Of a stretch of 20,131 nt of DNA, positions 14,484-20,131 are shown one piece after another (positions within the stretch are counted from its first letter, which is position 1; every line of letters starts with the position of its first letter). The notes under the pieces are model-generated. The model was not told the origin of the DNA. It did not search any database and was given only the letters and a program-made list of their open reading frames with translations. Position numbers and translations under genes: made by a program. Origin of the DNA: a virus; the IMG/VR virus record IMGVR_UViG_3300028388_002640, positions 1-20,131 of that record, one strand, 5' to 3'.

Positions 14484-16817
14484 TTATACGTCGTATGTCA
14501 TGCCTACATCGATATCCGCGTAGTCTACCGAGCCCGGTGAGCCGCATGTGAAACGAACGATAAACCCTTCGCTGCCCGAACCGTTGATGGCAGTGCTTAA
14601 CTCCGCACGTTTATACGCGAACGGTTCCCCGTTTGTAATGTCGGATTCTGCCCCGTGGTCGGTATTCATATCGCATATGACCCCGTCTCCGGGTACAAAA
14701 GCCGCCGCGCTATAAGACCAACCGGTTAAACTGTGTTTGAGTAGTTCAATGTTAAAACCTGTGTCGCTTGAACCAGACTTCCCCTCGACTTCAAAATCTG
14801 TGATTGTGAAATCACGATTGCCGTTGTCGTCATATTTCGCGAACCCATAGTTAAAATCCAGCGAGTATGTTGTCGGTGTCCCTGTAACTGTGTAAAGTTC
14901 GAACGTTACCGTGCCTAGCCATTTTTTGGCTGTCTCTAGATATCCATCTAAGGTGAGAGACGTTATGTCATCTGTAAGTACTTCGCTATCGGTTGCCGTT
15001 CGCACTCCGCCGTCTGTTATGCTTGTTCCCGTTACCCTCAAGCCGACTTGTCCTGCGTCAACCGTCCCCGCCCCGCCAGCAACAATAAAAGCATGCGCGG
15101 CGTATGAATTGGTTGAGCTCCCGTATGTTTGTGTCAGACTTGCGTTTGTTAGCGTTACGTCTGTCGCGGGCGCGTCGTAAAACCCGAAGACATAAAAGGA
15201 ACCCGTTGCGTTTGGACTGCGGAAAAATGCGGACTTAAAATTGAGTGTTTTCGTCAACGTGTGTTCTATGTTCGCACTATCGAGATAGTATAATTCACCG
15301 TCAGACTTTGCGTACATTTGCCCATACCCTGTGCGCGCCGCCGGCTTTGTCAGCGTCTCCGAAAAATGTACGTACGAAGCGAACTCCGTTATACCGCTGT
15401 TATGTAGCCCGATATTTAATGTCCCACCTCGAGACGGCTCTTCAATGTAGAGACCGTATTGATTTGCGACTGATACATTCGCTCCCAACGCGCTTAGATC
15501 TTGATAGTAGTACCCGTATAAGTTTGTTACTGCTAGAGAGCCCCCACTTGTGATTGCCGTGGAGAAGTCTGTGTTCGCGTAAAACTCCGAAACCCCAACG
15601 AACGTCGCCGGCGCCGATAAAGCCGAGCTGTTGACAACCCCGCAACGGTTGCTTGCCAATGAAATCGGCGTAAAACTCCACGTGCCTGTTCCCGGGTTGA
15701 TACTTGGTGAGTTAAGAAGAGACGCGGATACCGCGGTTGTGTTGCTACTATCAACTACTTGCCCAACTGTTCGAACCACGCTTGACGAACTGTCCGACAA
15801 ATTGCGGTATACTGTAAGCGCATTGAAAATATTTGTCGAACGTCGAAGAGAAATAGAACTCCCAAAATCGGCTACATTAACACCTCCGCCCGCTGCGATA
15901 CCAAGTGTATTGTCTCCCGAACGATAAACGCCGAGGTCTGTGTCGCTTTGGAATGTGAACGCCGGTGAAGATGATGAGCCGTCAAACGCAAAAACGTTCG
16001 GCGGATAGAAATCACCGTTAGATAGCCAGTATGTCAATTCGCTGTTTGTGGCGAGTGATAAAGAGCCGTCTGTCGGGTCTATGGAAAAAATGTAATTGCG
16101 TTCCGAAGCTGCCGCGTCCGCCGTTATCTGCCAATAATCAGACGCAATTATACTATACGGTTTTGTAAGCGCACCGACCGTTATTGTCTTCCCTGCACCA
16201 ACCGAAAAATCATCCGAAAGAGTTACCGGCTTCCCAACTGTGCCGTCAAGCAAGTCGTCGAGTAGTTGCAAAGCCTTGCGTGTATCCGTTTCGGTATTTG
16301 TCAAGATTGCGCCGTTGAATGTGCCTGCGGGCGTATAGATATCGAGTAGCCCGCCGTCATTAACTTTCCCCCCAGCGACACCGTCTTTGTCGGCAAGTGT
16401 TAACCCGTCAGTATCGCGCGCGCGGAATGCGTCGCTTGCGAAATACTTGCCGTCTGCCATCCCCTGGTCGCTTGCGAACCAATCCCCTAAACGAGACCAA
16501 GCGGCACCGTCGCTACGATATACGCCTGCTTCTTTTTTTGTCCCAAGTAAAAAAACACCTGTCGTCGTTTTCACGACGTAGTATTCGTCAGCGTGGTCTG
16601 CCGCGGCGGGGAGGTCTGCGTATGTTGATACCTCACCGGCTATCGCGATACCTCCTCCTATGAGGGAGTTAGAAGAGCCGTCCCACCAATATATATTATT
16701 ATTGTAACGGTAGAGACGCGGGTCGCCACTTGTAACAAGTGCCGCGGTCTCCGCAAACGGTAGTTGAGAGACAGTAACTAATCCTATCGCCCCTTGCGCT
16801 GTTCCGGAATATGCCAT
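14484..16817 (-). CDS. Large fibre-like virion protein (putative tail fibre or appendage)
   Basis: 777 residues, rich in Gly, Ser, Thr and Asp, with repeated short beta motifs typical of trimeric fibres. At about 67-112 there is TYADLPAAADHADEYYVV with GVYRSDGAAWSRLG, a small module common in phage fibres. At 293-312 DTDLGVYRSGDNTLGIAAGG and at about 430-480 VTNLYGYYY, VANQYGLYI and TLNIGLHNSG give the YGLY-type repeats of fibre shafts. The C-terminal 200 residues look like a beta-sandwich tip; no chaperone domain such as peptidase S74 is visible. The SD (GGAGGAG) is strong. It lies between early genes and the terminase, away from the tail genes, so a head fibre is also possible. Receptor binding is inferred. 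Confidence 0.65.
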   Translation of the reverse strand: MAYSGTAQGAIGLVTVSQLPFAETAALVTSGDPRLYRYNNNIYWWDGSSNSLIGGGIAIAGEVSTYADLPAAADHADEYYVVKTTTGVFLLGTKKEAGVYRSDGAAWSRLGDWFASDQGMADGKYFASDAFRARDTDGLTLADKDGVAGGKVNDGGLLDIYTPAGTFNGAILTNTETDTRKALQLLDDLLDGTVGKPVTLSDDFSVGAGKTITVGALTKPYSIIASDYWQITADAAASERNYIFSIDPTDGSLSLATNSELTYWLSNGDFYPPNVFAFDGSSSSPAFTFQSDTDLGVYRSGDNTLGIAAGGGVNVADFGSSISLRRSTNIFNALTVYRNLSDSSSSVVRTVGQVVDSSNTTAVSASLLNSPSINPGTGTWSFTPISLASNRCGVVNSSALSAPATFVGVSEFYANTDFSTAITSGGSLAVTNLYGYYYQDLSALGANVSVANQYGLYIEEPSRGGTLNIGLHNSGITEFASYVHFSETLTKPAARTGYGQMYAKSDGELYYLDSANIEHTLTKTLNFKSAFFRSPNATGSFYVFGFYDAPATDVTLTNASLTQTYGSSTNSYAAHAFIVAGGAGTVDAGQVGLRVTGTSITDGGVRTATDSEVLTDDITSLTLDGYLETAKKWLGTVTFELYTVTGTPTTYSLDFNYGFAKYDDNGNRDFTITDFEVEGKSGSSDTGFNIELLKHSLTGWSYSAAAFVPGDGVICDMNTDHGAESDITNGEPFAYKRAELSTAINGSGSEGFIVRFTCGSPGSVDYADIDVGMTYDV

Positions 16818-16868
16818 GTATTACTCCTCCATATAATATACATGATTACAACAGGAAATGCAACTGTT

Positions 16869-17201
16869 TTATCTATTTTTTTTCTTCCCACTGTTTATTT
16901 TGTACGTTTTTATTTTTCGAATCTCTTCCCCGTAATAGTATCGTTCCCATTCTTCGCGCCCTATTCCGTTCCCATGTATATCCCCTATTTCGGCTACTCG
17001 TATATGTTTTCTTTCAACACTTCCGTTCGAAAGCATTGCGTAAGACGGGTGTGCGACTGCGTCGTGGTTTGTGAACGTGCTAGAGACTTTTTTCTTTACA
17101 GACATTTCAGGATCGCTTTTGCATTCAGTCCCGCAATAAAAGCACCTTTCATCCCCAACTGTTTTGTTTTTACCGAAAAGCCTTGACGCTGTTATTCTCA
17201 T
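16869..17201 (-). CDS. Small zinc-finger-like hypothetical protein
   Basis: 110 residues starting MRITASRLFGKNKTVGDE. Residues about 20-27 read CFYCGTEC, a possible metal-binding knuckle, followed by VKKKVSSTFTNHDAVAHPSY and a Lys/Arg-rich tail (KTYKINSGKKKNR). The CFYCG plus FTNHD pattern recalls small phage zinc proteins, but I cannot name a family. The ATG at 17201 forms an ATGA overlap with the previous stop and has SD AAGGGTG; the frame stays open to 17240 but that would run into the previous gene. About 50 bases without a gene follow it. Confidence 0.55.
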   Translation of the reverse strand: MRITASRLFGKNKTVGDERCFYCGTECKSDPEMSVKKKVSSTFTNHDAVAHPSYAMLSNGSVERKHIRVAEIGDIHGNGIGREEWERYYYGEEIRKIKTYKINSGKKKNR

Positions 17202-17686
17202 AATGCACCCTTTGTTTTTTTTATTGCGTCCATCGCCCATGAAAAATAATCACGTAACTGCTCATCACTTAAATGTGTTGCGTGGGAAATACTAAACAGA
17301 TTGACAACCGTTATAGATTTGTAGCTGCCTCGGGAGTATCTTTCTTCCGCATAAAAATACTCAGGGTGTTCTCGTGCGTATTCCAACTTTAATGCGTGAT
17401 GCAAATTCTCTACGCTTTGTGTTTTTGTTTTTCCCATGTACTCCGCTGTCAAACTTTCGTGTGCGTGTTCGATATGGTTTATTAGCTCGCACCAATACGC
17501 TTTGTGCATCTGCCAACGGTTGATATTTTTCCCGCGTAGTTTTGTTTTTTTTACTTCGAGTCTGTACACATCCCCGGGTTCGCCGAAACGAAACAAAGAT
17601 TTGAAACAATCGTTATCAAACTCTGTGCACGGCACAAGTTTTATTTCTCCGTCAACATTTTCTTTAGCTTCAAGGTGTATGTTCAT
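17198..17686 (-). CDS. Possible NinB/DUF1367-like phage protein
   Basis: 162 residues. Pattern features: DVYRLEVKKTKLRGKNINRW in the first third, NRWQMHKAYWCELINHIEHA, then SVENLHHALKLEYAREHPEY and a C-terminal SDEQLRDYFSWAMDAIKKTKG. The order of a beta-rich start, an RW/YW helix, an LHxxLK helix and an acidic SDEQ helix resembles NinB/DUF1367-type proteins, which in lambda act in recombination. The match is from memory and loose. The ATG at 17686 lies in the second copy of a 95-base tandem duplication, so the original SD (GGGAG, from the end of the previous gene) now lies 95 bases further upstream. It may instead be started by coupling to a 32-residue remnant frame. Confidence 0.45.
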   Translation of the reverse strand: MNIHLEAKENVDGEIKLVPCTEFDNDCFKSLFRFGEPGDVYRLEVKKTKLRGKNINRWQMHKAYWCELINHIEHAHESLTAEYMGKTKTQSVENLHHALKLEYAREHPEYFYAEERYSRGSYKSITVVNLFSISHATHLSDEQLRDYFSWAMDAIKKTKGAL

Positions 17687-17789
17687 TTCCACATTTTGAA
17701 ACAATCGTTATCAAACTCTGTGCACGGCACAAGTTTTATTTCTCCGTCAACATTTTCTTTAGCTTCAAGGTGTATGTTCATTTCCACAT
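17600..17789. repeat. Perfect 95-base tandem duplication
   Basis: Bases 17600-17694 and 17695-17789 are identical by direct reading (both begin TTTGAAACAATCG and end TTTCCACAT), with no bases between them. Matching ends where 17599 differs from 17694 and where 17695 differs from 17790. The unit holds the last codons and stop of the membrane protein gene and the first 29 or so codons of the NinB-like gene. As 95 is not a multiple of three, the second copy shifts frame. Confidence 0.95.
17683..17781 (-). pseudogene. Truncated duplicate start of the NinB-like gene (32 codons)
   Basis: The upstream copy of the duplication keeps the original ATG (17781) with its ATGA overlap to the preceding gene and the SD GGGAG. 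It encodes MNIHLEAKENVDGEIKL, as the intact gene does, but the copy junction makes it end KMWK with a TGA at 17683-17685. That TGA overlaps the ATG of the intact gene. It is best seen as a by-product of the duplication that could act as a leader frame for coupled translation. Confidence 0.7.
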
Positions 17790-18017
17790 CTCCCAACGTA
17801 TATCGCCCGCGCGCTCTTGTCTATATTTTATGCTGTCGTTTATGGTATTATAGTACGCTTTATTTAGTGCCTCAAACTTTTTGCATTTGTACTCGTACAT
17901 ACCCTTATAAAAGTTTGCTTCATTTTGCGCTGTTGCCAAAAGTGCCGCAAGAACAATTATTGAACATATTGCGCCGATATACGAACCGATTAAAACTGCT
18001 TTCGTTATCCAATTCAT
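17778..18017 (-). CDS. Single-pass membrane protein, unknown role
   Basis: 79 residues. One hydrophobic helix (about 5-30, TKAVLIGSYIGAICSIIVLA and a few residues beyond) is followed by a polar, helical region with many Tyr, Lys and Glu residues (ANFYKGMYEYKCKKFEALNK). The layout, a short tail plus a soluble helical part, is like an inner-membrane spanin or a small phage membrane protein, but there are no lysis neighbours. The ATG at 18017 overlaps the VRR-NUC stop as ATGA and has SD AGGAG. Its own end lies in the 95-base duplication. Function unknown. Confidence 0.6.
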   Translation of the reverse strand: MNWITKAVLIGSYIGAICSIIVLAALLATAQNEANFYKGMYEYKCKKFEALNKAYYNTINDSIKYRQERAGDIRWEMWK

Positions 18018-18316
18018 TTTTTTACTCCTAAATTATCTATAATTTTTTTGAAGTCTTCGAACGTCCGGACTATGTAATACCGAAAACCGTTAGCCTCTAT
18101 ACACGAACGCCAAACAAACTGCGCCTTGCTCATGACTCCGACAAGTGTCTTGATCTCAATCTGTATATGCTTGCCTTGATACCATATAAGCAAGTCTGGT
18201 AATCCGGCGTCGTGTCCTCCGCGTTTATGCGCTCGTCCCTTTTCACGGTGATAAAACATTATCCCGCGAACGCGCAAATATTCGTTACATTTTTTTTGCA
18301 ATTCGTGTTCTGTCAT
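18014..18316 (-). CDS. VRR-NUC domain nuclease
   Basis: 100 residues, the length of a stand-alone phage VRR-NUC domain (PD-(D/E)xK fold). Motifs: a basic N-terminal segment (HREKGRAHKRGGHD), GLPDLLIW with D41, IQIEIKT with E54 and K56 as the metal-binding core, then a Q (Q66) in SKAQFVW and a strand-helix YYIVRTFEDFKKII at the end. VRR-NUC proteins cut branched DNA (Holliday or flap-like) and occur in phage replication modules, where a junction-resolving role is the usual guess. The ATG at 18316 overlaps the HNH stop as ATGA. All catalytic residues seem present. Confidence 0.9.
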   Translation of the reverse strand: MTEHELQKKCNEYLRVRGIMFYHREKGRAHKRGGHDAGLPDLLIWYQGKHIQIEIKTLVGVMSKAQFVWRSCIEANGFRYYIVRTFEDFKKIIDNLGVKK

Positions 18317-18600
18317 CTTACTCTATCCTTTGCGTATTCAATTTGTCGTATCGCCGCGTTATGTATCATGGTGTTCCCACGAACAGATGATTGCATTGCG
18401 ACTGCGTTTCTCATCTCCGTTTTATGCGCCCTCTTGTGGCACCGAGCACAAAGAGGGAATAGCGTTAGCCCTAGTATTTCATTTGCATTACCAAGCCGCT
18501 TATTATGTTGTCTTCCGTACGCGTGATGCATTTCGCTATACTCCTCCCCGCATATAACACAGCGCTCGCCAAAAGTTTTTTTTGCTTCTGTAATGTTCAA
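18313..18600 (-). CDS. HNH endonuclease, small phage type
   Basis: 95 residues with a full HNH core: CVICG (C14, C17), MHHAYGR (H25, H26), N40 and PLCARCHKRAH (C51, C54, H55, H59). The four cysteines form a structural zinc site and the histidines the active site. It sits between the helicase loader and VRR-NUC, not beside the terminase, so a replication or recombination role is more likely than a packaging role; a free-standing homing enzyme cannot be excluded. The start is a TTG at 18600, overlapping the previous stop as TTGA, nine bases after a clear GGAGGG SD. No in-frame ATG is better: the next one is at residue 24, inside the active site. Confidence 0.85.
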   Translation of the reverse strand: MNITEAKKTFGERCVICGEEYSEMHHAYGRQHNKRLGNANEILGLTLFPLCARCHKRAHKTEMRNAVAMQSSVRGNTMIHNAAIRQIEYAKDRVR

Positions 18601-19400
18601 CCATTTTTTCCCTCCAAAAAAATAAACTCCGCACCCTCTCGTATCCTGTTATAGAGAGCGTCTATATCGCCGGTGTCGTCATATCCACGCCATAAGTCGC
18701 CAAGCAACTCATCTGATGTGTACACCGTAGGAAGCCCGTTGCTTCTCCGATAGTCAAGTATCGGATATATAACGTTGCTGTATAGTGCCGGCGTTAGTTT
18801 CGATTTTGAGATGTCATCCCAAAATAAAACCCCGCACGTGCTTGCTCTCTCAACACGCGCTTGCATTTTCTCCGCCGGGACTAATTCGTATCGAGTCCAT
18901 GAACATACATCGCTGCCACGAATGAAGTATGTATCACCCCCGCTAAAAAGAGCCGCCCTCATCATACAAGTGAGCAAGTGAGTTTTCCCTGTGCCACTCT
19001 CTCCGCTTATGAAGACTGTCCGCCTTTGTCGAGTCGCTATCCATGTTTCGAAAAAATTCTTAACCGATTCATCACACCAGCGAAACTGTTCGATTGTCTT
19101 CTCCGCGTATTTTTCACCAACGCGTTTTTTTATCAAGGATACAAGCCGCGCTTTATGCTCCGCTTTTTCTCTTGCTCTTTCGGCTTGCTTTTCCAACTCG
19201 TCAATCTCCGCTAATTCAGGTTGCATGACGCAATCGCAAGGATACGTTATCTCTTTGAGTACAGACGCAAGAGCACCAGACGGCGCGGTTGTTATCATTC
19301 CTGTCCAATCGCACTTTTCGCACCCTTCCCCGTTCGCACGTTTTTCTTCTTGCGCGTCTTTTAGTTTTTTGATACGCGCATTGATTTCTCTCAACTCCAT
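18597..19400 (-). CDS. DnaC-like helicase loader ATPase
   Basis: 267 residues, AAA+ family (DnaC/IstB-like). It probably loads the replicative helicase at the phage origin. Residues 20-60 carry a zinc site (CEKC at 27-30, CDC at 55-57), then a charged linker helix (residues 65-95). The ATPase part shows Walker A GESGTGKT (133-140), Walker B VLFWDD (191-196), a sensor-type PTVYTSDE (224-231) and R252 in LYNRIRE as a likely arginine finger. Length is usual for the family. The ATG at 19400 has SD GAGGAG. It lies six bases after the initiator, the same order as O-P in lambda. No helicase gene is seen in this window. Confidence 0.88.
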   Translation of the reverse strand: MELREINARIKKLKDAQEEKRANGEGCEKCDWTGMITTAPSGALASVLKEITYPCDCVMQPELAEIDELEKQAERAREKAEHKARLVSLIKKRVGEKYAEKTIEQFRWCDESVKNFFETWIATRQRRTVFISGESGTGKTHLLTCMMRAALFSGGDTYFIRGSDVCSWTRYELVPAEKMQARVERASTCGVLFWDDISKSKLTPALYSNVIYPILDYRRSNGLPTVYTSDELLGDLWRGYDDTGDIDALYNRIREGAEFIFLEGKNG

Positions 19401-19406
19401 TTTTTT

Positions 19407-20131
19407 TTACTCCTCTTTATTTTTTTCTCTTTCCCGGCGGGCGGCGTTCTCACGGTTATACCTTTCTGCTTCTTCTTTCATCCGGCGCCGTTTATCCTCT
19501 CGTTTCCGTTCTATTTCATCCTGTGAGGGCTTTTTCTTTTTGTTTTTTGTTGCGTTCGCAATCATTATGTCGCATACGTTTTTCTCGCTCCACCCCTGTT
19601 CGCATGCTTGCCGTATATCACTCTCCCCGAGAGAGTATTTGTCTATGATAGATATCACCCGTGTATACATAGACTCCCGGGGGTACGCACATTTCACTGC
19701 CTCATATACGCGACAAAATGTAAGCCATGATTTGTTTTTGCTTTTCGATGCGCTGGTGTTTTGATTTTCTTCGGAACCCTTTTTTATATTAATACTTGTA
19801 TTATTAATACTTGTAATATTCTCTTTATCATTTGTGATAATAGGGGTCTTATAATTTCCGTAAATAGGGGTATTATCATTTGCGATAATAGGGGTATTAT
19901 CATTTGCTGGGGTAGGCGCTGCTTTCCCAGCGATATACAACCTGCGCTGTTTTATCTCTTTTCCTTCCCGTATTATTTGCGCACTAAGATACCCTAATTT
20001 TACAAGTTTCGATATCCATCTACTTATTGTTACTTTCGTAACTCCGTAAAGGTCTGCAAGATACGCGTTAGAAGGGTACGCGTATCCGTGCTTATTCGAA
20101 AGGCATGTGATCTCTCCGTATAGCAGTTTTT
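19407..20131 (-). CDS. Phage replication initiator with N-terminal HTH, 5' end outside window
   Basis: The frame is open to the window edge, so the true start lies beyond 20131. The visible part begins KLLYGEITCLSNKHGYAYPS and continues NAYLADLYGVTKVTISRWIS, a winged-helix DNA-binding domain of the type found in phage replication initiators (19986-20077 holds the helix-turn-helix). After it comes a low-complexity linker rich in ANDNTPII-like repeats, then a middle domain (WLTFCRVYEAVKCAYP, DIRQACEQGWSEKNVCDIMI) and a highly charged C-terminal helix (KREDKRRRMKEEAERYNRE) that may contact the loader. A TTG at 19940 could start a shorter version, but that would drop the HTH. The linker DNA has iterons, so the protein probably binds its own gene, like lambda O. 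Confidence 0.8.
   Translation of the reverse strand, partial: KLLYGEITCLSNKHGYAYPSNAYLADLYGVTKVTISRWISKLVKLGYLSAQIIREGKEIKQRRLYIAGKAAPTPANDNTPIIANDNTPIYGNYKTPIITNDKENITSINNTSINIKKGSEENQNTSASKSKNKSWLTFCRVYEAVKCAYPRESMYTRVISIIDKYSLGESDIRQACEQGWSEKNVCDIMIANATKNKKKKPSQDEIERKREDKRRRMKEEAERYNRENAARREREKNKEE
19783..19822. repeat. AT-rich stretch with two 15-base repeats, possible unwinding element
   Basis: Directly beside the iterons, on the side towards the helicase loader gene, lies an almost pure A/T run with two copies (19787-19800 and 19802-19815, period 15) of TATTAATACTTGTA read on the plus strand. In lambda-type origins the AT-rich melting region also follows the iterons. It is still coding (TSINNTSINI in the initiator linker). 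Confidence 0.6.
19812..19907. repeat. Iteron-like 24-base repeats, putative replication origin
   Basis: On the minus strand, four consecutive 24-base units occupy 19884-19907, 19860-19883, 19836-19859 and 19812-19835. The first has a perfect dyad, GATAATA CCCC TATTATC. Units two and three keep the CCCC centre with imperfect arms. The fourth is degenerate, keeping ACAAATGATAA. They encode an 8-residue peptide repeat of the ANDNTPII type in the initiator linker. Lambda has the same layout: palindromic iterons inside the O gene. Confidence 0.75.

Noticed and set aside
16835-16863. Promoter-like TTGCAT, 17 bases, TATATT on the minus strand before the fibre-like gene
   Set aside because: The -35 box matches only three bases, and the predicted start would fall inside the SD of the gene it should serve.
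16850-16868. Small hairpin AACAG / CTGTT in the 51-base gap before the fibre-like gene
   Set aside because: A five-base stem with a nine-base loop and no T-run is too weak to call a terminator or operator.
17361-17609. Basic 82-codon minus-strand frame inside the NinB-like gene
   Set aside because: Lies in another frame of the NinB-like gene, is Arg/Lys-rich in the way of out-of-frame readings, and has no SD of its own.
1-20131. CRISPR arrays, tRNA genes, attachment sites and insertion sequences
   Set aside because: No spaced identical repeats of CRISPR type, no cloverleaf-like sequence and no transposase or integrase were seen on either strand by reading.

Overview
The window looks like part of the genome of a tailed double-stranded DNA phage (or prophage), most likely a siphovirus: there is a tape measure gene, a tail tube gene and a frameshifted tail assembly chaperone, and no tail sheath gene is visible. 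All genes I can support lie on the minus strand, so the map reads from base 20131 down to base 1. Genes are packed with short gaps or 1-14 base stop/start overlaps, mostly with clear Shine-Dalgarno (SD) sequences. No integrase, repressor, lysis gene or tRNA is seen. The host cannot be fixed from the sequence. The SPP1-type order of packaging and head genes and the winged-helix initiator next to a DnaC-like loader are common in phages of Firmicutes, but that is only a hint.

Replication and early region (20131 to about 16870): a replication initiator with an N-terminal helix-turn-helix (5' end outside the window) carries in its own coding sequence a set of 24-base palindromic iterons beside an AT-rich stretch. 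This is a lambda-O-like layout and a good candidate origin. It is followed by a DnaC-like helicase loader, an HNH endonuclease, a VRR-NUC nuclease, a one-helix membrane protein, a possible NinB-like protein and a small zinc-finger protein, linked by 4-base ATGA/TTGA overlaps. A perfect 95-base tandem duplication sits on the start of the NinB-like gene.

Accessory region (16817 to 12492): a large fibre-like virion protein in an unusual place upstream of the terminase, two small proteins (one with two membrane helices), a ParB-domain protein with a C-terminal zinc knuckle, and a C5-cytosine DNA methyltransferase of lower GC than its neighbours.

Packaging and head region (12488 to 6037): small and large terminase, portal, MuF-type minor head protein, a small basic protein, scaffold, major capsid protein and a putative capsid accessory protein. 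A TTGACA-type promoter may lie just before the scaffold gene.

Connector and tail region (6034 to 1): three small proteins (one with an AT-hook), a connector-like protein ending in a canonical EF-hand loop, a putative tail terminator, a tail tube gene whose frame is interrupted near its 5' end, a tail assembly chaperone with an A10 slippery run and a -1 extension, and the tape measure gene, cut by the window edge.

The best leads are the iteron array inside the initiator gene, the chaperone frameshift, the interrupted tail tube frame and the 95-base duplication.
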